Under the pieces are notes generated by a model. It was not told the origin of the DNA. It saw only the letters and a program-made list of their open reading frames with translations, and ran no database searches. Shown piece by piece: positions 38,826-47,904 of a stretch of DNA of 64,000 nt (positions are counted from its first letter, which is position 1; each line of letters starts with the position of its first letter). The DNA is from Clostridiales bacterium (GTDB lineage Bacteria > Bacillota > Clostridia > Lachnospirales > Bianqueaceae), in contig JAILDJ010000177.1 of assembly GCA_024689505.1 (NCBI GenBank), positions 1 to 64,000 on the forward strand, given 5' to 3'. The position numbers were made by a program, and so were the translations under genes.

Positions 38826-38917
38826 AAAAAACACGAGGACGTAGTGCGAAGCATGAGAGTCCGAGTGTTTTCAGGGAGCCGGGAGTGCTGTAAGCACGAA
38901 GGCTCCCGTTTTTATCA
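38826..38917 (+). repeat. 92-nt structured repeat, copy 1
   Basis: aaaaaacacgaggacgtagtgcgaagcatgagagtccgagtgttttcagggagccgggagtgctgtaagcacgaaggctcccgtttttatca. Confidence 0.9.
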
Positions 38918-38937
38918 AAACACAACTTTATGGATAC

Positions 38938-39029
38938 AAAAAACACGAGGACGCAGTGCAAAGCACGAGAGTCCGAGTGTTTTCAGGGAGCCGGGAGTGC
39001 TGTAAGCACGAAGGCTCCCGTTTTTATCA
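38938..39029 (+). repeat. 92-nt structured repeat, copy 2
   Basis: Only a few substitutions from copy 1, all in or next to the inner hairpin. Confidence 0.9.
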
Positions 39030-39297
39030 GGACACTATCATATTTATGCGTCTTTTCTTTGATTTTGGATCGTCTATTGGATCAAAAATCATTCTTTTAA
39101 TGATCGATCTGGATCCATCCAGAAAAACAGTGGATATAATTCCAAGGATCCCTTAAGACTGATCCAATCCATGGATCAAATACCCCTGATTTGATTCAAA
39201 GCATCCATTTGCTGAAGGATCATGGTGGATACAATGATGAAAAACTCTCATATTTGATCCATCACACATGAGCAAACCCGCAGCTTGACCGCTCTCT

Positions 39298-39741
39298 TCA
39301 CACGTAATACGCCATATTCACTTCATGGCAATCTGGTTCATCCACCACGTCGGTCTCGACGAAACCCACGGTTTCATATACATGCTTTGCATGGTCGTTG
39401 CCATATATGTATGTTGTAGTGAACTCTTTGGCACCATGGTCCTTTTTCATATACGAAATGAACTCTTTCAAAGCCTTTGTCCCTTTATGTTGGTTCTGAT
39501 GATCCATATCGATAGCGTATTCCCACAAGAAATATTTCTGCTCTTCGAAACAGCGGACCAAAACGAAACCGATCAGTTCATCTCCCTCATATATGTCGAA
39601 CGCCATGACCGTGTCGGGATTCTCTTTAATGATCGTTTTTATGGCTTCCTTTGTTGAAAGCATCTTCGTTTGATCAGATCTGAGCCTGATCTTCATTTCT
39701 TTTGATTCTGAAAAAATCATCAAAGAGTCCTCTGTCTGCAC
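39298..39741 (-). CDS. GNAT-family N-acetyltransferase
   Basis: DIYEGDELIGFVLVRCFEEQKYFLWEYAIDMDHQNQHKGTKALKEFI; 147 aa. Confidence 0.8.
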   Translation of the reverse strand: MQTEDSLMIFSESKEMKIRLRSDQTKMLSTKEAIKTIIKENPDTVMAFDIYEGDELIGFVLVRCFEEQKYFLWEYAIDMDHQNQHKGTKALKEFISYMKKDHGAKEFTTTYIYGNDHAKHVYETVGFVETDVVDEPDCHEVNMAYYV

Positions 39742-40502
39742 AGGCGGTCTGAGATCTCTTTCCTTCCCGATTCACCAAAATTCAAAGGCGCCGGATCGAG
39801 ATCATAGACCAAAAGTCCTTCTTTCCCAGCTTCCAGTTCTGTCAATATCTTTCCGGATCGATCGAACATCCCGGTCGGTGCGGTCTGGTAAGGTGCTCCG
39901 GTGTTGCACGTAAGGGTATGGCACACATTTTCCACGGCTCTGGTCTGGATATGCCCCTTGATCAGGCTATATCGTTCAAGATGCTCGTGATCCGACGTAT
40001 CATAGAACAAGATGATGTTCAGATCCGTCTGCTCTTGATACAGTTCTCTGAAATACTCGGGAAATCGGACTTCAAAACAGATCCTGATGCCGACCTTCAG
40101 ACCGTCGGCAGTGAAAACTCCGGTGTCATGCCCTTCCGAGAAATTATCTCTGTCCCATCCCCAGAGCGCTCGTTTTCTGTAAACATCCCTTCCTCTATCC
40201 GGCGAAAAAGCGATCGCTGCATTGAAACAACGGGAATCATCCCAAAAGATCGTACCAACAATAAGGAACATATCATGGGTTGCTGCAAGATCACTGATCT
40301 TTTCATGGATCCATTCCACTGCTTCCGGATCGATGTCCGAAGCAGAATTGATGCAATAAGGCGGATACCCGGTCACTGCACATTCCGGAAAAGCCAGAAG
40401 CCTGACACCGGCTTTGGCCGCTTCTTCAATACCCTGTTTTATATGTTCGAAATTGATGTCAGGATCACCTGTTACCCTGAATTGATACGCACCGATCCTC
40501 AT
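39720..40502 (-). CDS. Carbon-nitrogen hydrolase (nitrilase superfamily)
   Basis: MRIGAYQFRVTGDPDINFEHIKQGIEEAAKAGVRLLAFPECAVTGYPPY, KRALWGWDRDNFSEGHD, IRICFEVRFPEYFR. Confidence 0.9.
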   Translation of the reverse strand: MRIGAYQFRVTGDPDINFEHIKQGIEEAAKAGVRLLAFPECAVTGYPPYCINSASDIDPEAVEWIHEKISDLAATHDMFLIVGTIFWDDSRCFNAAIAFSPDRGRDVYRKRALWGWDRDNFSEGHDTGVFTADGLKVGIRICFEVRFPEYFRELYQEQTDLNIILFYDTSDHEHLERYSLIKGHIQTRAVENVCHTLTCNTGAPYQTAPTGMFDRSGKILTELEAGKEGLLVYDLDPAPLNFGESGRKEISDRLCRQRTL

Positions 40503-40506
40503 GACA

Positions 40507-42996
40507 TCACTCTTTTGTCAGTCTCAGGATCATACTGAGCATTCGGCGGCAGCAGGCGTTCAGATCATCCTTGGAAAGTGTCAGATCATACTTGGCATCC
40601 AGTGCATCCAGGATCTCCTGTACGTCAGACTGGTTGCCCGGCATGATCAGGTCGTTACCGGCGGAGATGCATTTGGCCGCAGCAGAGCCACCGTTGGAAT
40701 TCGTCGTCAGCCAGTCTGTCATGATGATGCCATCGAAGCCCCATTCCTTACGTGCGGCCGTGGTGCACAGGTCGAAACTGTTGGCCGTATGGACACCGTT
40801 GACCTTATTGTAGGAAGTCATGATAGCTTTCGGGTGTGCTTCTTTCACCGCGATCTCGAAGCCCTTCAGGTAGATCTCACGCAGTGCGCGCTCGGAAACG
40901 ATGCTTGATACCCCACGACGGTTCTCTTCCTGGTTGTTGCATGCATAATGTTTGATCGTGACCGCGCATCCGGGATGCAGTTCAACACCTTTTGTGATGG
41001 CCGCCGCCATCAGGCCGCTGACGACAGGATCTTCAGAATAGTATTCGAAATTGCGTCCGCAGAGAGGATTTCTGTGGATGTTCATACCTGGTGCCAGCCA
41101 GACCTGCACACCCATCTCTTCCATCTCTGTGCCGATCAGATCACCGACCTCCTGCATGAGCTTGACATCAAAGGACTGAGCCAGCAAAGTCCCGACGGGG
41201 ATGGCACTGCAGAATTGATAATGATCCTCCGCGCCTTCCTTCAGGAATTCCTTGCCGAAAATGCGGTTTTCCAATGTTTCGTAACGATTCATCTTATAGA
41301 TCTCTCCTGTCTCCGGATCGACCTGATAATGCTTCTGCAAACGGATACCGGCAGGGCCGTCCGCCAGGATCAGATGTCCTACACCCAGACTCTCCAGGCA
41401 GTGGGTCGTCTCGCCAGCCGCGCCAGGTATGGTCATGGCCGCGGAACCGATGATCTCGCCGCTCATGACACTGGGCTGTCCGCAGACCAGGCGTGCTTTC
41501 TGCTCTCGGCTCATCTGATCCAGGATCTCGTCCACTTCAAAAGCATAGGGCAATTTGCGGATATCGTCCTTGATATGCTGCAAGGTGATGTTGGCGCCGG
41601 CCATAGTGACGGCGGTATCGATGTTGATCAATTCACTGAAGGCAGGCCGTTCCGGCATGGATTCCGGGCGGATCTCCTTCAAAGCGTCCAGCAGCGGACA
41701 GATGGGCGTAAGCGTATCCAGCTTTCGATCCTCCGTCAACGCCAAGGTGCCAACGGTCTGCTTCTCCATAACTCCGGAAGCGTCGCAGGAATCCAGTGTG
41801 AGCACATACCATCCACGCTCCATATAATACGTAGAGGTCGCAGTATGATAGGACGCAAGCAGATACAATGGGAAGGAAAGCTCCAGCATCTCCTCCGCCC
41901 CCGGTTCCAGCAAGCCAGTCTTCGCGAAAGCGACCAGGCGGCGGCGTTCCTTCGGCCGCGTGCCTTCCGGCAGATCAGCGAAAAGCATCAGAACTTGTTT
42001 GCCAGCTGTTTCGCCAGTATTCTGGACCGCGGCTGTCACATACACCCGGTCCCCATCCACATGGGTCTCACTGCGAGACAAGCGGAATGTGGTATAAGAA
42101 AGACCGAAACCGAAGGGGAAGCGCGGTTCGACAGCGAAGGTTTCAAAATACCGATATCCAACGTAGATACCTTCAGTGTACTTCTCTTCCACCACGTTGC
42201 CGTTGTTATGGCTGAATTTCTCGCTGCTGGGATAGTCATAATAATTGTATGCCCAGGTATCGGTCAGACGGCCTGAAGGATCCACAACGCCGGTCAATAC
42301 GTCTGCCAGGGCATGTCCGCCCTCCATCCCTGCCTGAGACATCAAGACCACGGCAGAGATCGGGAATCCATCCAGGAAAGACAGGTCGATGATACCGCCA
42401 ACGTTCAGGATGACGATCGTTTTCGGATACAAGGCCGTGATCGCACGCAAAGTCTCTGTTTCATCATCGGACAGATAGTAATCCCCGGGAACAGCCTTGC
42501 GGTCCGCACCTTCGCCGGAAATACGGCTGATCACGAAGATGGCCGTGTCAGTCTCCTTTTTCTCGATCGGGTCACCTTTGGGCATCACCATAGGATTCGA
42601 GGCATGGGCGGCATATAATTTGCCAAAATCACCCGGCTCTCCTGCGATATCATAGATCTTCTGGATCCAATTGTTCCTGGCTTCTTCATATGCCTTGTCG
42701 TAGGATGTGAGCCAGTCCTCATTCAACAGTTGGACACCTGCATCACGCAGTCCTTCTGTGATACTGATGTTGGTGCGGTTGTTGACCATGCCGGACCCGG
42801 TACCGCCCTTGACAGTATAACTCGCACCACCACCGTATAAAGTCACAGCAGCATCCGCCCCCAGGGGCAGAACGCCATCGTTTTTCAGCAGCACCATACC
42901 TTCCGCCGCGGCGCGTCGTGCTATTTCACAATGCTGTTTCTCTCGCTCCGTGATCTCAACGGACATCGTTCCGGGATATTCTTTTGCCATGATCAA
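40507..42996 (-). CDS. Glycoside hydrolase family 3 with permuted domain order
   Basis: GH3 C-domain motifs first (VLLKNDGVLPLG; PFGFGLSYTTF), then N-domain motifs (LILADGPAGIRL; HYACNNQEENRRG; FDGIIMTDWLTT); 829 aa. Confidence 0.9.
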   Translation of the reverse strand: MIMAKEYPGTMSVEITEREKQHCEIARRAAAEGMVLLKNDGVLPLGADAAVTLYGGGASYTVKGGTGSGMVNNRTNISITEGLRDAGVQLLNEDWLTSYDKAYEEARNNWIQKIYDIAGEPGDFGKLYAAHASNPMVMPKGDPIEKKETDTAIFVISRISGEGADRKAVPGDYYLSDDETETLRAITALYPKTIVILNVGGIIDLSFLDGFPISAVVLMSQAGMEGGHALADVLTGVVDPSGRLTDTWAYNYYDYPSSEKFSHNNGNVVEEKYTEGIYVGYRYFETFAVEPRFPFGFGLSYTTFRLSRSETHVDGDRVYVTAAVQNTGETAGKQVLMLFADLPEGTRPKERRRLVAFAKTGLLEPGAEEMLELSFPLYLLASYHTATSTYYMERGWYVLTLDSCDASGVMEKQTVGTLALTEDRKLDTLTPICPLLDALKEIRPESMPERPAFSELINIDTAVTMAGANITLQHIKDDIRKLPYAFEVDEILDQMSREQKARLVCGQPSVMSGEIIGSAAMTIPGAAGETTHCLESLGVGHLILADGPAGIRLQKHYQVDPETGEIYKMNRYETLENRIFGKEFLKEGAEDHYQFCSAIPVGTLLAQSFDVKLMQEVGDLIGTEMEEMGVQVWLAPGMNIHRNPLCGRNFEYYSEDPVVSGLMAAAITKGVELHPGCAVTIKHYACNNQEENRRGVSSIVSERALREIYLKGFEIAVKEAHPKAIMTSYNKVNGVHTANSFDLCTTAARKEWGFDGIIMTDWLTTNSNGGSAAAKCISAGNDLIMPGNQSDVQEILDALDAKYDLTLSKDDLNACCRRMLSMILRLTKE

Positions 42997-43706
42997 TGCT
43001 CCTCCTTATGATACTCTGTGATCGCATGAATGAACCGACCGGCGATCTCCAACGGTCGGGTGATCGCCCCGCCGACTACGACAGCCCAAGCGCCGCAAGC
43101 AAGCATCTGCACGGCCTGCTCAGGCGAATGGATGCGCCCCTCTCCTATGACCGGAATGGGCAAATCGGCACAAAGACGGCGGACCAGCTCGTAATCCGGT
43201 CCCTCCAGCTTCGGCGACTGTGGCGTATACCCGCTCATGGTGGTCCCAACCAGGTCCATGCCCAGCTTCCAGGCACGTATACCCTCCTCATACGTAGAGA
43301 TATCCGCCATGAGCAATTGGTTCGGATACTTGGCACGCACCGCCTGCATATAAGCTTCGATGGAGTAACCATCACCACGCTGCTGATCCGTGCAGTCCAG
43401 GGCGATGATGTCTGCGCCGGCTTCCACCAGTTGATCCACCTCCAACATCGTCGGTGTGATATATCTGTCAAAACCCGGGTACTGGATCTTGATCAGACCG
43501 ATGACCGGCAGCCCCGTCTCTTGTTTGATCGCGGTAACATCTCTGACGCTGCTGGTGCGGATCATCGGACTTCCGGCCTGTTGAGCCGCCCGCGCCATCA
43601 GCGGCATGATCGTGCCGTTTTCCAGATATAAGGGTTCCCCAGGCACAGCCTGACAGGATACGATCAACTGATGCCGGATCTGTTCCAACAGCTCGGCTCG
43701 TTTCAT
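42993..43706 (-). CDS. nanE: N-acetylmannosamine-6-phosphate 2-epimerase
   Basis: LIVSCQAVPGEPLY, VIGLIKIQYPGFDRYITPTMLEVDQLVEAGADIIALDCT, DISTYEEGIRAWKLGMDLVGTTMSGYT, VIGEGRIHSPEQA. Confidence 0.93.
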   Translation of the reverse strand: MKRAELLEQIRHQLIVSCQAVPGEPLYLENGTIMPLMARAAQQAGSPMIRTSSVRDVTAIKQETGLPVIGLIKIQYPGFDRYITPTMLEVDQLVEAGADIIALDCTDQQRGDGYSIEAYMQAVRAKYPNQLLMADISTYEEGIRAWKLGMDLVGTTMSGYTPQSPKLEGPDYELVRRLCADLPIPVIGEGRIHSPEQAVQMLACGAWAVVVGGAITRPLEIAGRFIHAITEYHKEEH

Positions 43707-43777
43707 GCTGTGTCACTCCTTTACATAGTACTCTGATCCACAGTATAACACACATCCACATAAATTCACAATAAAAA

Positions 43778-43807
43778 CCGCCGCAAGATCTTTCGTCCTG
43801 CGGCGGC
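43778..43807 (-). terminator. Terminator of acyl-CoA synthetase gene
   Basis: Reverse strand CCGCCGCAGGACGAAAGATCTTGCGGCGGTTTTTATTG. Confidence 0.8.
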
Positions 43808-43817
43808 AGTGCATTGC

Positions 43818-45452
43818 TTATGCCATATTCTGTTGTTCGACCAGTCGCTCTGCTCCGTAACGCTTGCGCAGCAGCGGCTTTTCGATCTTGCCGGTGGCGT
43901 TGCGCGGCACATCCGCAAAGATGATCTTACGCGGACGCTTGTAGCGCGGCAGCTGCAGACAGAAATCGTTGACCTCGTCTTCCGTGCAGGTCATGCCCGG
44001 CTTGATCTGGATGATGGCGCCGGTGATCTCGCCCAGGCGGTGATCCGGCAATCCTATGACCGCCACATCCTGGATCTTCTCGAAGTTCCGAAGGAAATCC
44101 TCGATCTGCACGGGGTAGATATTCTCACCGCCGCTGACGATGACGTCTTTCTTACGGTCGACCAGGAAGATGAAGCCGTCTTCGTCCTGCATGGCCATGT
44201 CTCCGGTATACAGCCAGCCATCTTTGAGAACTTCTGCTGTGGCTTTAGGATCGTTATAGTAGCAGGTCATGACGCCGGGGCCTTTGACACAAAGCTCACC
44301 CACGTCGCCCTGTTTGACTTCCTGTCCGTCCTCATCGACGATCTTGGTCTGCCAGCGGTATCCGGGGATGCCGATCGCGCCGACCTTGTTGACGTTGCCC
44401 AGGCCCAAATGGACGCAGCCCGGACCGGTGGATTCGGACAGGCCATAGTTGGTATCATAATCATGGTTCGGGAAGTAATCCAGCCAATGACGGATCAGAG
44501 ACGGCGGGACCGGCTGCGCACCCACATGCATCAGACGCCACTGATCCAGCTGATAATCTTCCAGCTTCAGTTCACCGCTGTCCAGAGCGGTAAGGATATC
44601 CTGGACCCATGGCACCAGCAGCCAGACCAGCGTACAATGCTCGTTGGAGACCGCCTCCAGGATCGTCTTCGGATTCGTACCCTGCAGCAGGACAGCTTTG
44701 CTACCCGCCCAAAGGCTGCCCATCCAGTGGAACTTGGCACCGGTATGGTACAACGGCGGGATGCAAAGGAAGGTATCGTCACGGTTGGTCTTATGATGGA
44801 CCATCTCCATCTCCGCGGCCTGCATCAAGCTTTCATGATTGTGCAGGATGGCCTTCGGGAAACCGGTGGTACCGGATGAGAAATAAATGGCAGCATCGTC
44901 CTGATCGGTGATCTCGATCTTTGGCGGCTGGCTGGAGCAATCAGCAACCAGTTCCATATAGCTTTCGGCGAATGTCGGGCAGCCATCACCCACATAGATC
45001 AGCAGGCGTCCGCGCGCCAGTTTCTCCTCGATGGCCTCGATACGGCCGATGAACTGCGGTCCGAAGAACAGGATGTGCACTTCAGCCAGATCCGCACAAT
45101 ACTGGATCTCGTTGGAATCAAAACGGAAGTTGAACGGTACGGCGATGGCACCGGTCTTCAGGATACCGAAATAGATCGGCAGCCATTCCAGACAGTTGAA
45201 CATAAGGATGGCGACCCGATCGCCCTTCTTGATGCCGCGGGACAGCAGCATGTTAGCGACGCGGTTGGCCTTTTCATCGAAAACGCTCCAGGTCAGCTCA
45301 CGGCGGTACGGCTGATTGGACGTAGCCTGGACCAGTTCATATTCTTTCCAGGTGATCTTCCGGGTTTCCTTCTGGGAAGGGTTCAGCTCGACCAGCGCGA
45401 CTTCGTCGCCGTATAAGGCGTGGTTTCGTTCCAGCAGATCCATAACAGGCAT
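43818..45452 (-). CDS. AMP-dependent synthetase/acyl-CoA ligase
   Basis: AAIYFSSGTTGFPKAILHNH, GWLYTGDMAMQDEDGFIFLVDRKKDVIVSGGENIYP, NATGKIEKPLLRKRY; 544 aa. Confidence 0.93.
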   Translation of the reverse strand: MPVMDLLERNHALYGDEVALVELNPSQKETRKITWKEYELVQATSNQPYRRELTWSVFDEKANRVANMLLSRGIKKGDRVAILMFNCLEWLPIYFGILKTGAIAVPFNFRFDSNEIQYCADLAEVHILFFGPQFIGRIEAIEEKLARGRLLIYVGDGCPTFAESYMELVADCSSQPPKIEITDQDDAAIYFSSGTTGFPKAILHNHESLMQAAEMEMVHHKTNRDDTFLCIPPLYHTGAKFHWMGSLWAGSKAVLLQGTNPKTILEAVSNEHCTLVWLLVPWVQDILTALDSGELKLEDYQLDQWRLMHVGAQPVPPSLIRHWLDYFPNHDYDTNYGLSESTGPGCVHLGLGNVNKVGAIGIPGYRWQTKIVDEDGQEVKQGDVGELCVKGPGVMTCYYNDPKATAEVLKDGWLYTGDMAMQDEDGFIFLVDRKKDVIVSGGENIYPVQIEDFLRNFEKIQDVAVIGLPDHRLGEITGAIIQIKPGMTCTEDEVNDFCLQLPRYKRPRKIIFADVPRNATGKIEKPLLRKRYGAERLVEQQNMA

Positions 45453-45572
45453 GAGATATATCCTCTTTTCACTTTTATTGTTTAAAGCTTTATTGCTTTT
45501 ATTTGTTAAACCGTGTATAATGATACCACAAGCTATTCATTTTGTCAACGAAAGAAGTTAAAAAGAAGAACC

Positions 45573-46418
45573 ATGATCATCGATTTTCACACCCACACTT
45601 TCCCGGACCGGATCGCCGGCCGCGTACTGCAATCCTTATCCAACGCATCCAGGACCCTACCGGTCGTCGACGGTACGATCGGTGGACTTACTGCAAACAT
45701 GAAAGCCGCAGGTGTCGATTTCGCCGTCAATCTGCCGGTCATGACAAGGCCGGACCAGGTCGAATCTCTCAATCACAAAATGATCGACAGTCAGGAAGAC
45801 CTGCTCGCCTCTGGTATCATCACCTTTGGCGGTATGCATCCGGATTATCAGAACTATAAACAGGAGCTGCGCCTGCTGCATGAAAGCGGGATCAAAGGGA
45901 TCAAACTGCATCCGGCTTATCAAGGCCGCAATATCGACGATCCTTCGTTCCTTCGGATCATCGAAACAGCATCTGCGCTGGGCCTCATCATACTCACGCA
46001 CGCGGGCATCGATATCGGCATCTATGACCATAACTACGCTTCCGTACCCCAGATCCTCAATGTACTGCGGCTCGTGGCACCGGATCGTTTTGTACTGGCG
46101 CATATGGGCGGCTGGGGCTGTTGGTACCAGTTCGAAGCGGATCTGGCCGGTGCGCCGCTTTGGATCGACACAGCCTTCTCCATCGGGCCAATCCCGGTCA
46201 TGACGGAACCACCGGCTCCTCTTGCCTCCCAGAACCTTTCCGTGGAAGACGCAGTCCGCATCATGCGCAAACATGGTACCGACCGTGTTCTGTTCGCTAC
46301 CGACAGTCCTTGGGCGGATATGGTCGATTATGTACAGATGGTCAAGGAAAGTACGCTCTCCAACGAAGAACAGGAGCGGATCTTAGGCAGCAATGCCCTG
46401 CAGCTTTTAGGTATGTAA
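45573..46418 (+). CDS. Amidohydrolase-family TIM-barrel metal-dependent hydrolase
   Basis: MIIDFHTHTFPDRIAGR, GIKLHPAYQG, LILTHAGIDIG, RVLFATDSPWADM; start set at 45573 by the MIIDFHTH motif. Confidence 0.88.
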   Translation: MIIDFHTHTFPDRIAGRVLQSLSNASRTLPVVDGTIGGLTANMKAAGVDFAVNLPVMTRPDQVESLNHKMIDSQEDLLASGIITFGGMHPDYQNYKQELRLLHESGIKGIKLHPAYQGRNIDDPSFLRIIETASALGLIILTHAGIDIGIYDHNYASVPQILNVLRLVAPDRFVLAHMGGWGCWYQFEADLAGAPLWIDTAFSIGPIPVMTEPPAPLASQNLSVEDAVRIMRKHGTDRVLFATDSPWADMVDYVQMVKESTLSNEEQERILGSNALQLLGM

Positions 46419-46427
46419 GAACGAACC

Positions 46428-46460
46428 AAAAAAGGAACCTTAACGCAAGGTTCCTTTTTT
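46428..46460. terminator. Bidirectional terminator
   Basis: aaaaaaggaaccttaacgcaaggttcctttttt. Confidence 0.85.
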
Positions 46461-46464
46461 CGTC

Positions 46465-47886
46465 TTATGCCTGCAATCGCTTCAAGAAGACCTGATCTTC
46501 GTTTTTCGCTCTACACCCAGGCGCGGATTCGTATCCATGCTGCAGATAGAAACGCTCTGCCGTATCCGTTGTCAGAATACTTGTGCAGATACCCTGTTCC
46601 CTGAATCGGTCTTCTGCCATCTGCAGTAATGATGCACCATGTCCCTGATTCCGATACGCTTCGGCGATCCAGAACTCCCGAATGAATCCGCAGATCTCTT
46701 CAAAGAACCAACTGGTAAATTTGACAGGTCTGAACATGATGAATCCAATGACACTATCATCTTCCGCGGTGCGCAGGATCGCCTCGTTGTCACCTTCCTC
46801 GTTCATTTCATGGAACAGACCGTTCCAGTCCTGGACGGTGATCCCAAACTCCGTGAAATATTGTTGGAACGCAGTCTGGAACAACGGTGACGAGAAGTCC
46901 GAGATCCGTCGATCCCTGCAGACTGCAGCTTTCCGTTGATAATAGCAAGAAAGACGTCCGTCCTCTTCAAACTCTTCCATCAAGAGGAAACCGTTTTTCT
47001 CCAGTACGCGGCGGGATGCCATATTATCAGCAAAAGTGAAAGCCCCGATCGATCTTAGGCCATGTTTTGCAGTTGCTTTCTGCAGGAACGCTGCCACCGC
47101 CTCTGTCCCGATACCCTGGTTCCAACTGGCTTTATCGAAGATGCAAAAACTCAGCATGGCATTCGGCTCCTCTTCCGGGTCTATGCCATAGCACCAGATA
47201 TCACCGATATACCGACCGTCCACCAGGATCGTAAGCCCAAAGCTGGACGCACCGGGCTCCAAGGTCTTATCGTAGTCCGCAAGCGCTTCTTCCACTGTCT
47301 GTGCTTTTTGCGGCAGGACCGCCCGGATCTCCGGATCCTGCACTTTTTCAAAGTAGATCCGTACGCTGTCTGCAGTCCTGGTCCGAAAAGAGATCTTTTG
47401 ATTCACAGAGACGGTTGCGGTTCGTGTTTTTCGCATAATATCATAGGGCAGGATCTTCCCGTTCGGTGCCTGATGTTCCATATGTTCAAAGGGCACGTAA
47501 TGCCTTCTGTAATAAAATCGGACCGCCGGCAGCGATGATTCGATCTCCACCGTGTCATATGTCTTAAATATCTCCTGCTCCAGATGCTCCATCATGGCAG
47601 ACCCGGCACCAGTACCCTGGCATTCCGGCAACACATAGACCCGCGTGATGGTATTGCCATCGATGGTGCCTGTTCCAACGATCTTTCCATCCTGCAGAAC
47701 AAACCAGACTCTGCCTTCAGTGATATCTTTTTCAATATGAGGAAGACTGTGCCAGTCGAGAAAAAACTGTACCACTTCCTCAGGATAATACTTAGGATAC
47801 ACTTTTCGGATCGTCCTATCGACGATCTCTTTTACAATTTCTGCCTGGTCATTATGCGCCAAGCAGATCGTCATCTCTTCTCTCAT
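46465..47886 (-). CDS. Multi-domain GNAT acetyltransferase (three GNAT motif A copies)
   Basis: ECQGTGAGSAMMEHLEQ; WNQGIGTEAVAAFLQ; YRNQGHGASLLQMAEDRF in one 473-aa ORF. Confidence 0.82.
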   Translation of the reverse strand: MREEMTICLAHNDQAEIVKEIVDRTIRKVYPKYYPEEVVQFFLDWHSLPHIEKDITEGRVWFVLQDGKIVGTGTIDGNTITRVYVLPECQGTGAGSAMMEHLEQEIFKTYDTVEIESSLPAVRFYYRRHYVPFEHMEHQAPNGKILPYDIMRKTRTATVSVNQKISFRTRTADSVRIYFEKVQDPEIRAVLPQKAQTVEEALADYDKTLEPGASSFGLTILVDGRYIGDIWCYGIDPEEEPNAMLSFCIFDKASWNQGIGTEAVAAFLQKATAKHGLRSIGAFTFADNMASRRVLEKNGFLLMEEFEEDGRLSCYYQRKAAVCRDRRISDFSSPLFQTAFQQYFTEFGITVQDWNGLFHEMNEEGDNEAILRTAEDDSVIGFIMFRPVKFTSWFFEEICGFIREFWIAEAYRNQGHGASLLQMAEDRFREQGICTSILTTDTAERFYLQHGYESAPGCRAKNEDQVFLKRLQA

Positions 47887-47904
47887 AGGTTTTCTGAACT
47901 CTTT

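Noticed and set aside
38821-39030. CRISPR array
   Set aside because: Only two long repeats with a 20-nt spacer, internal hairpins and a U-run; not CRISPR-like and no cas genes.
38956-39156. 66-aa plus-strand ORF
   Set aside because: Begins inside structured repeat copy 2 and has no RBS; translation is not protein-like.
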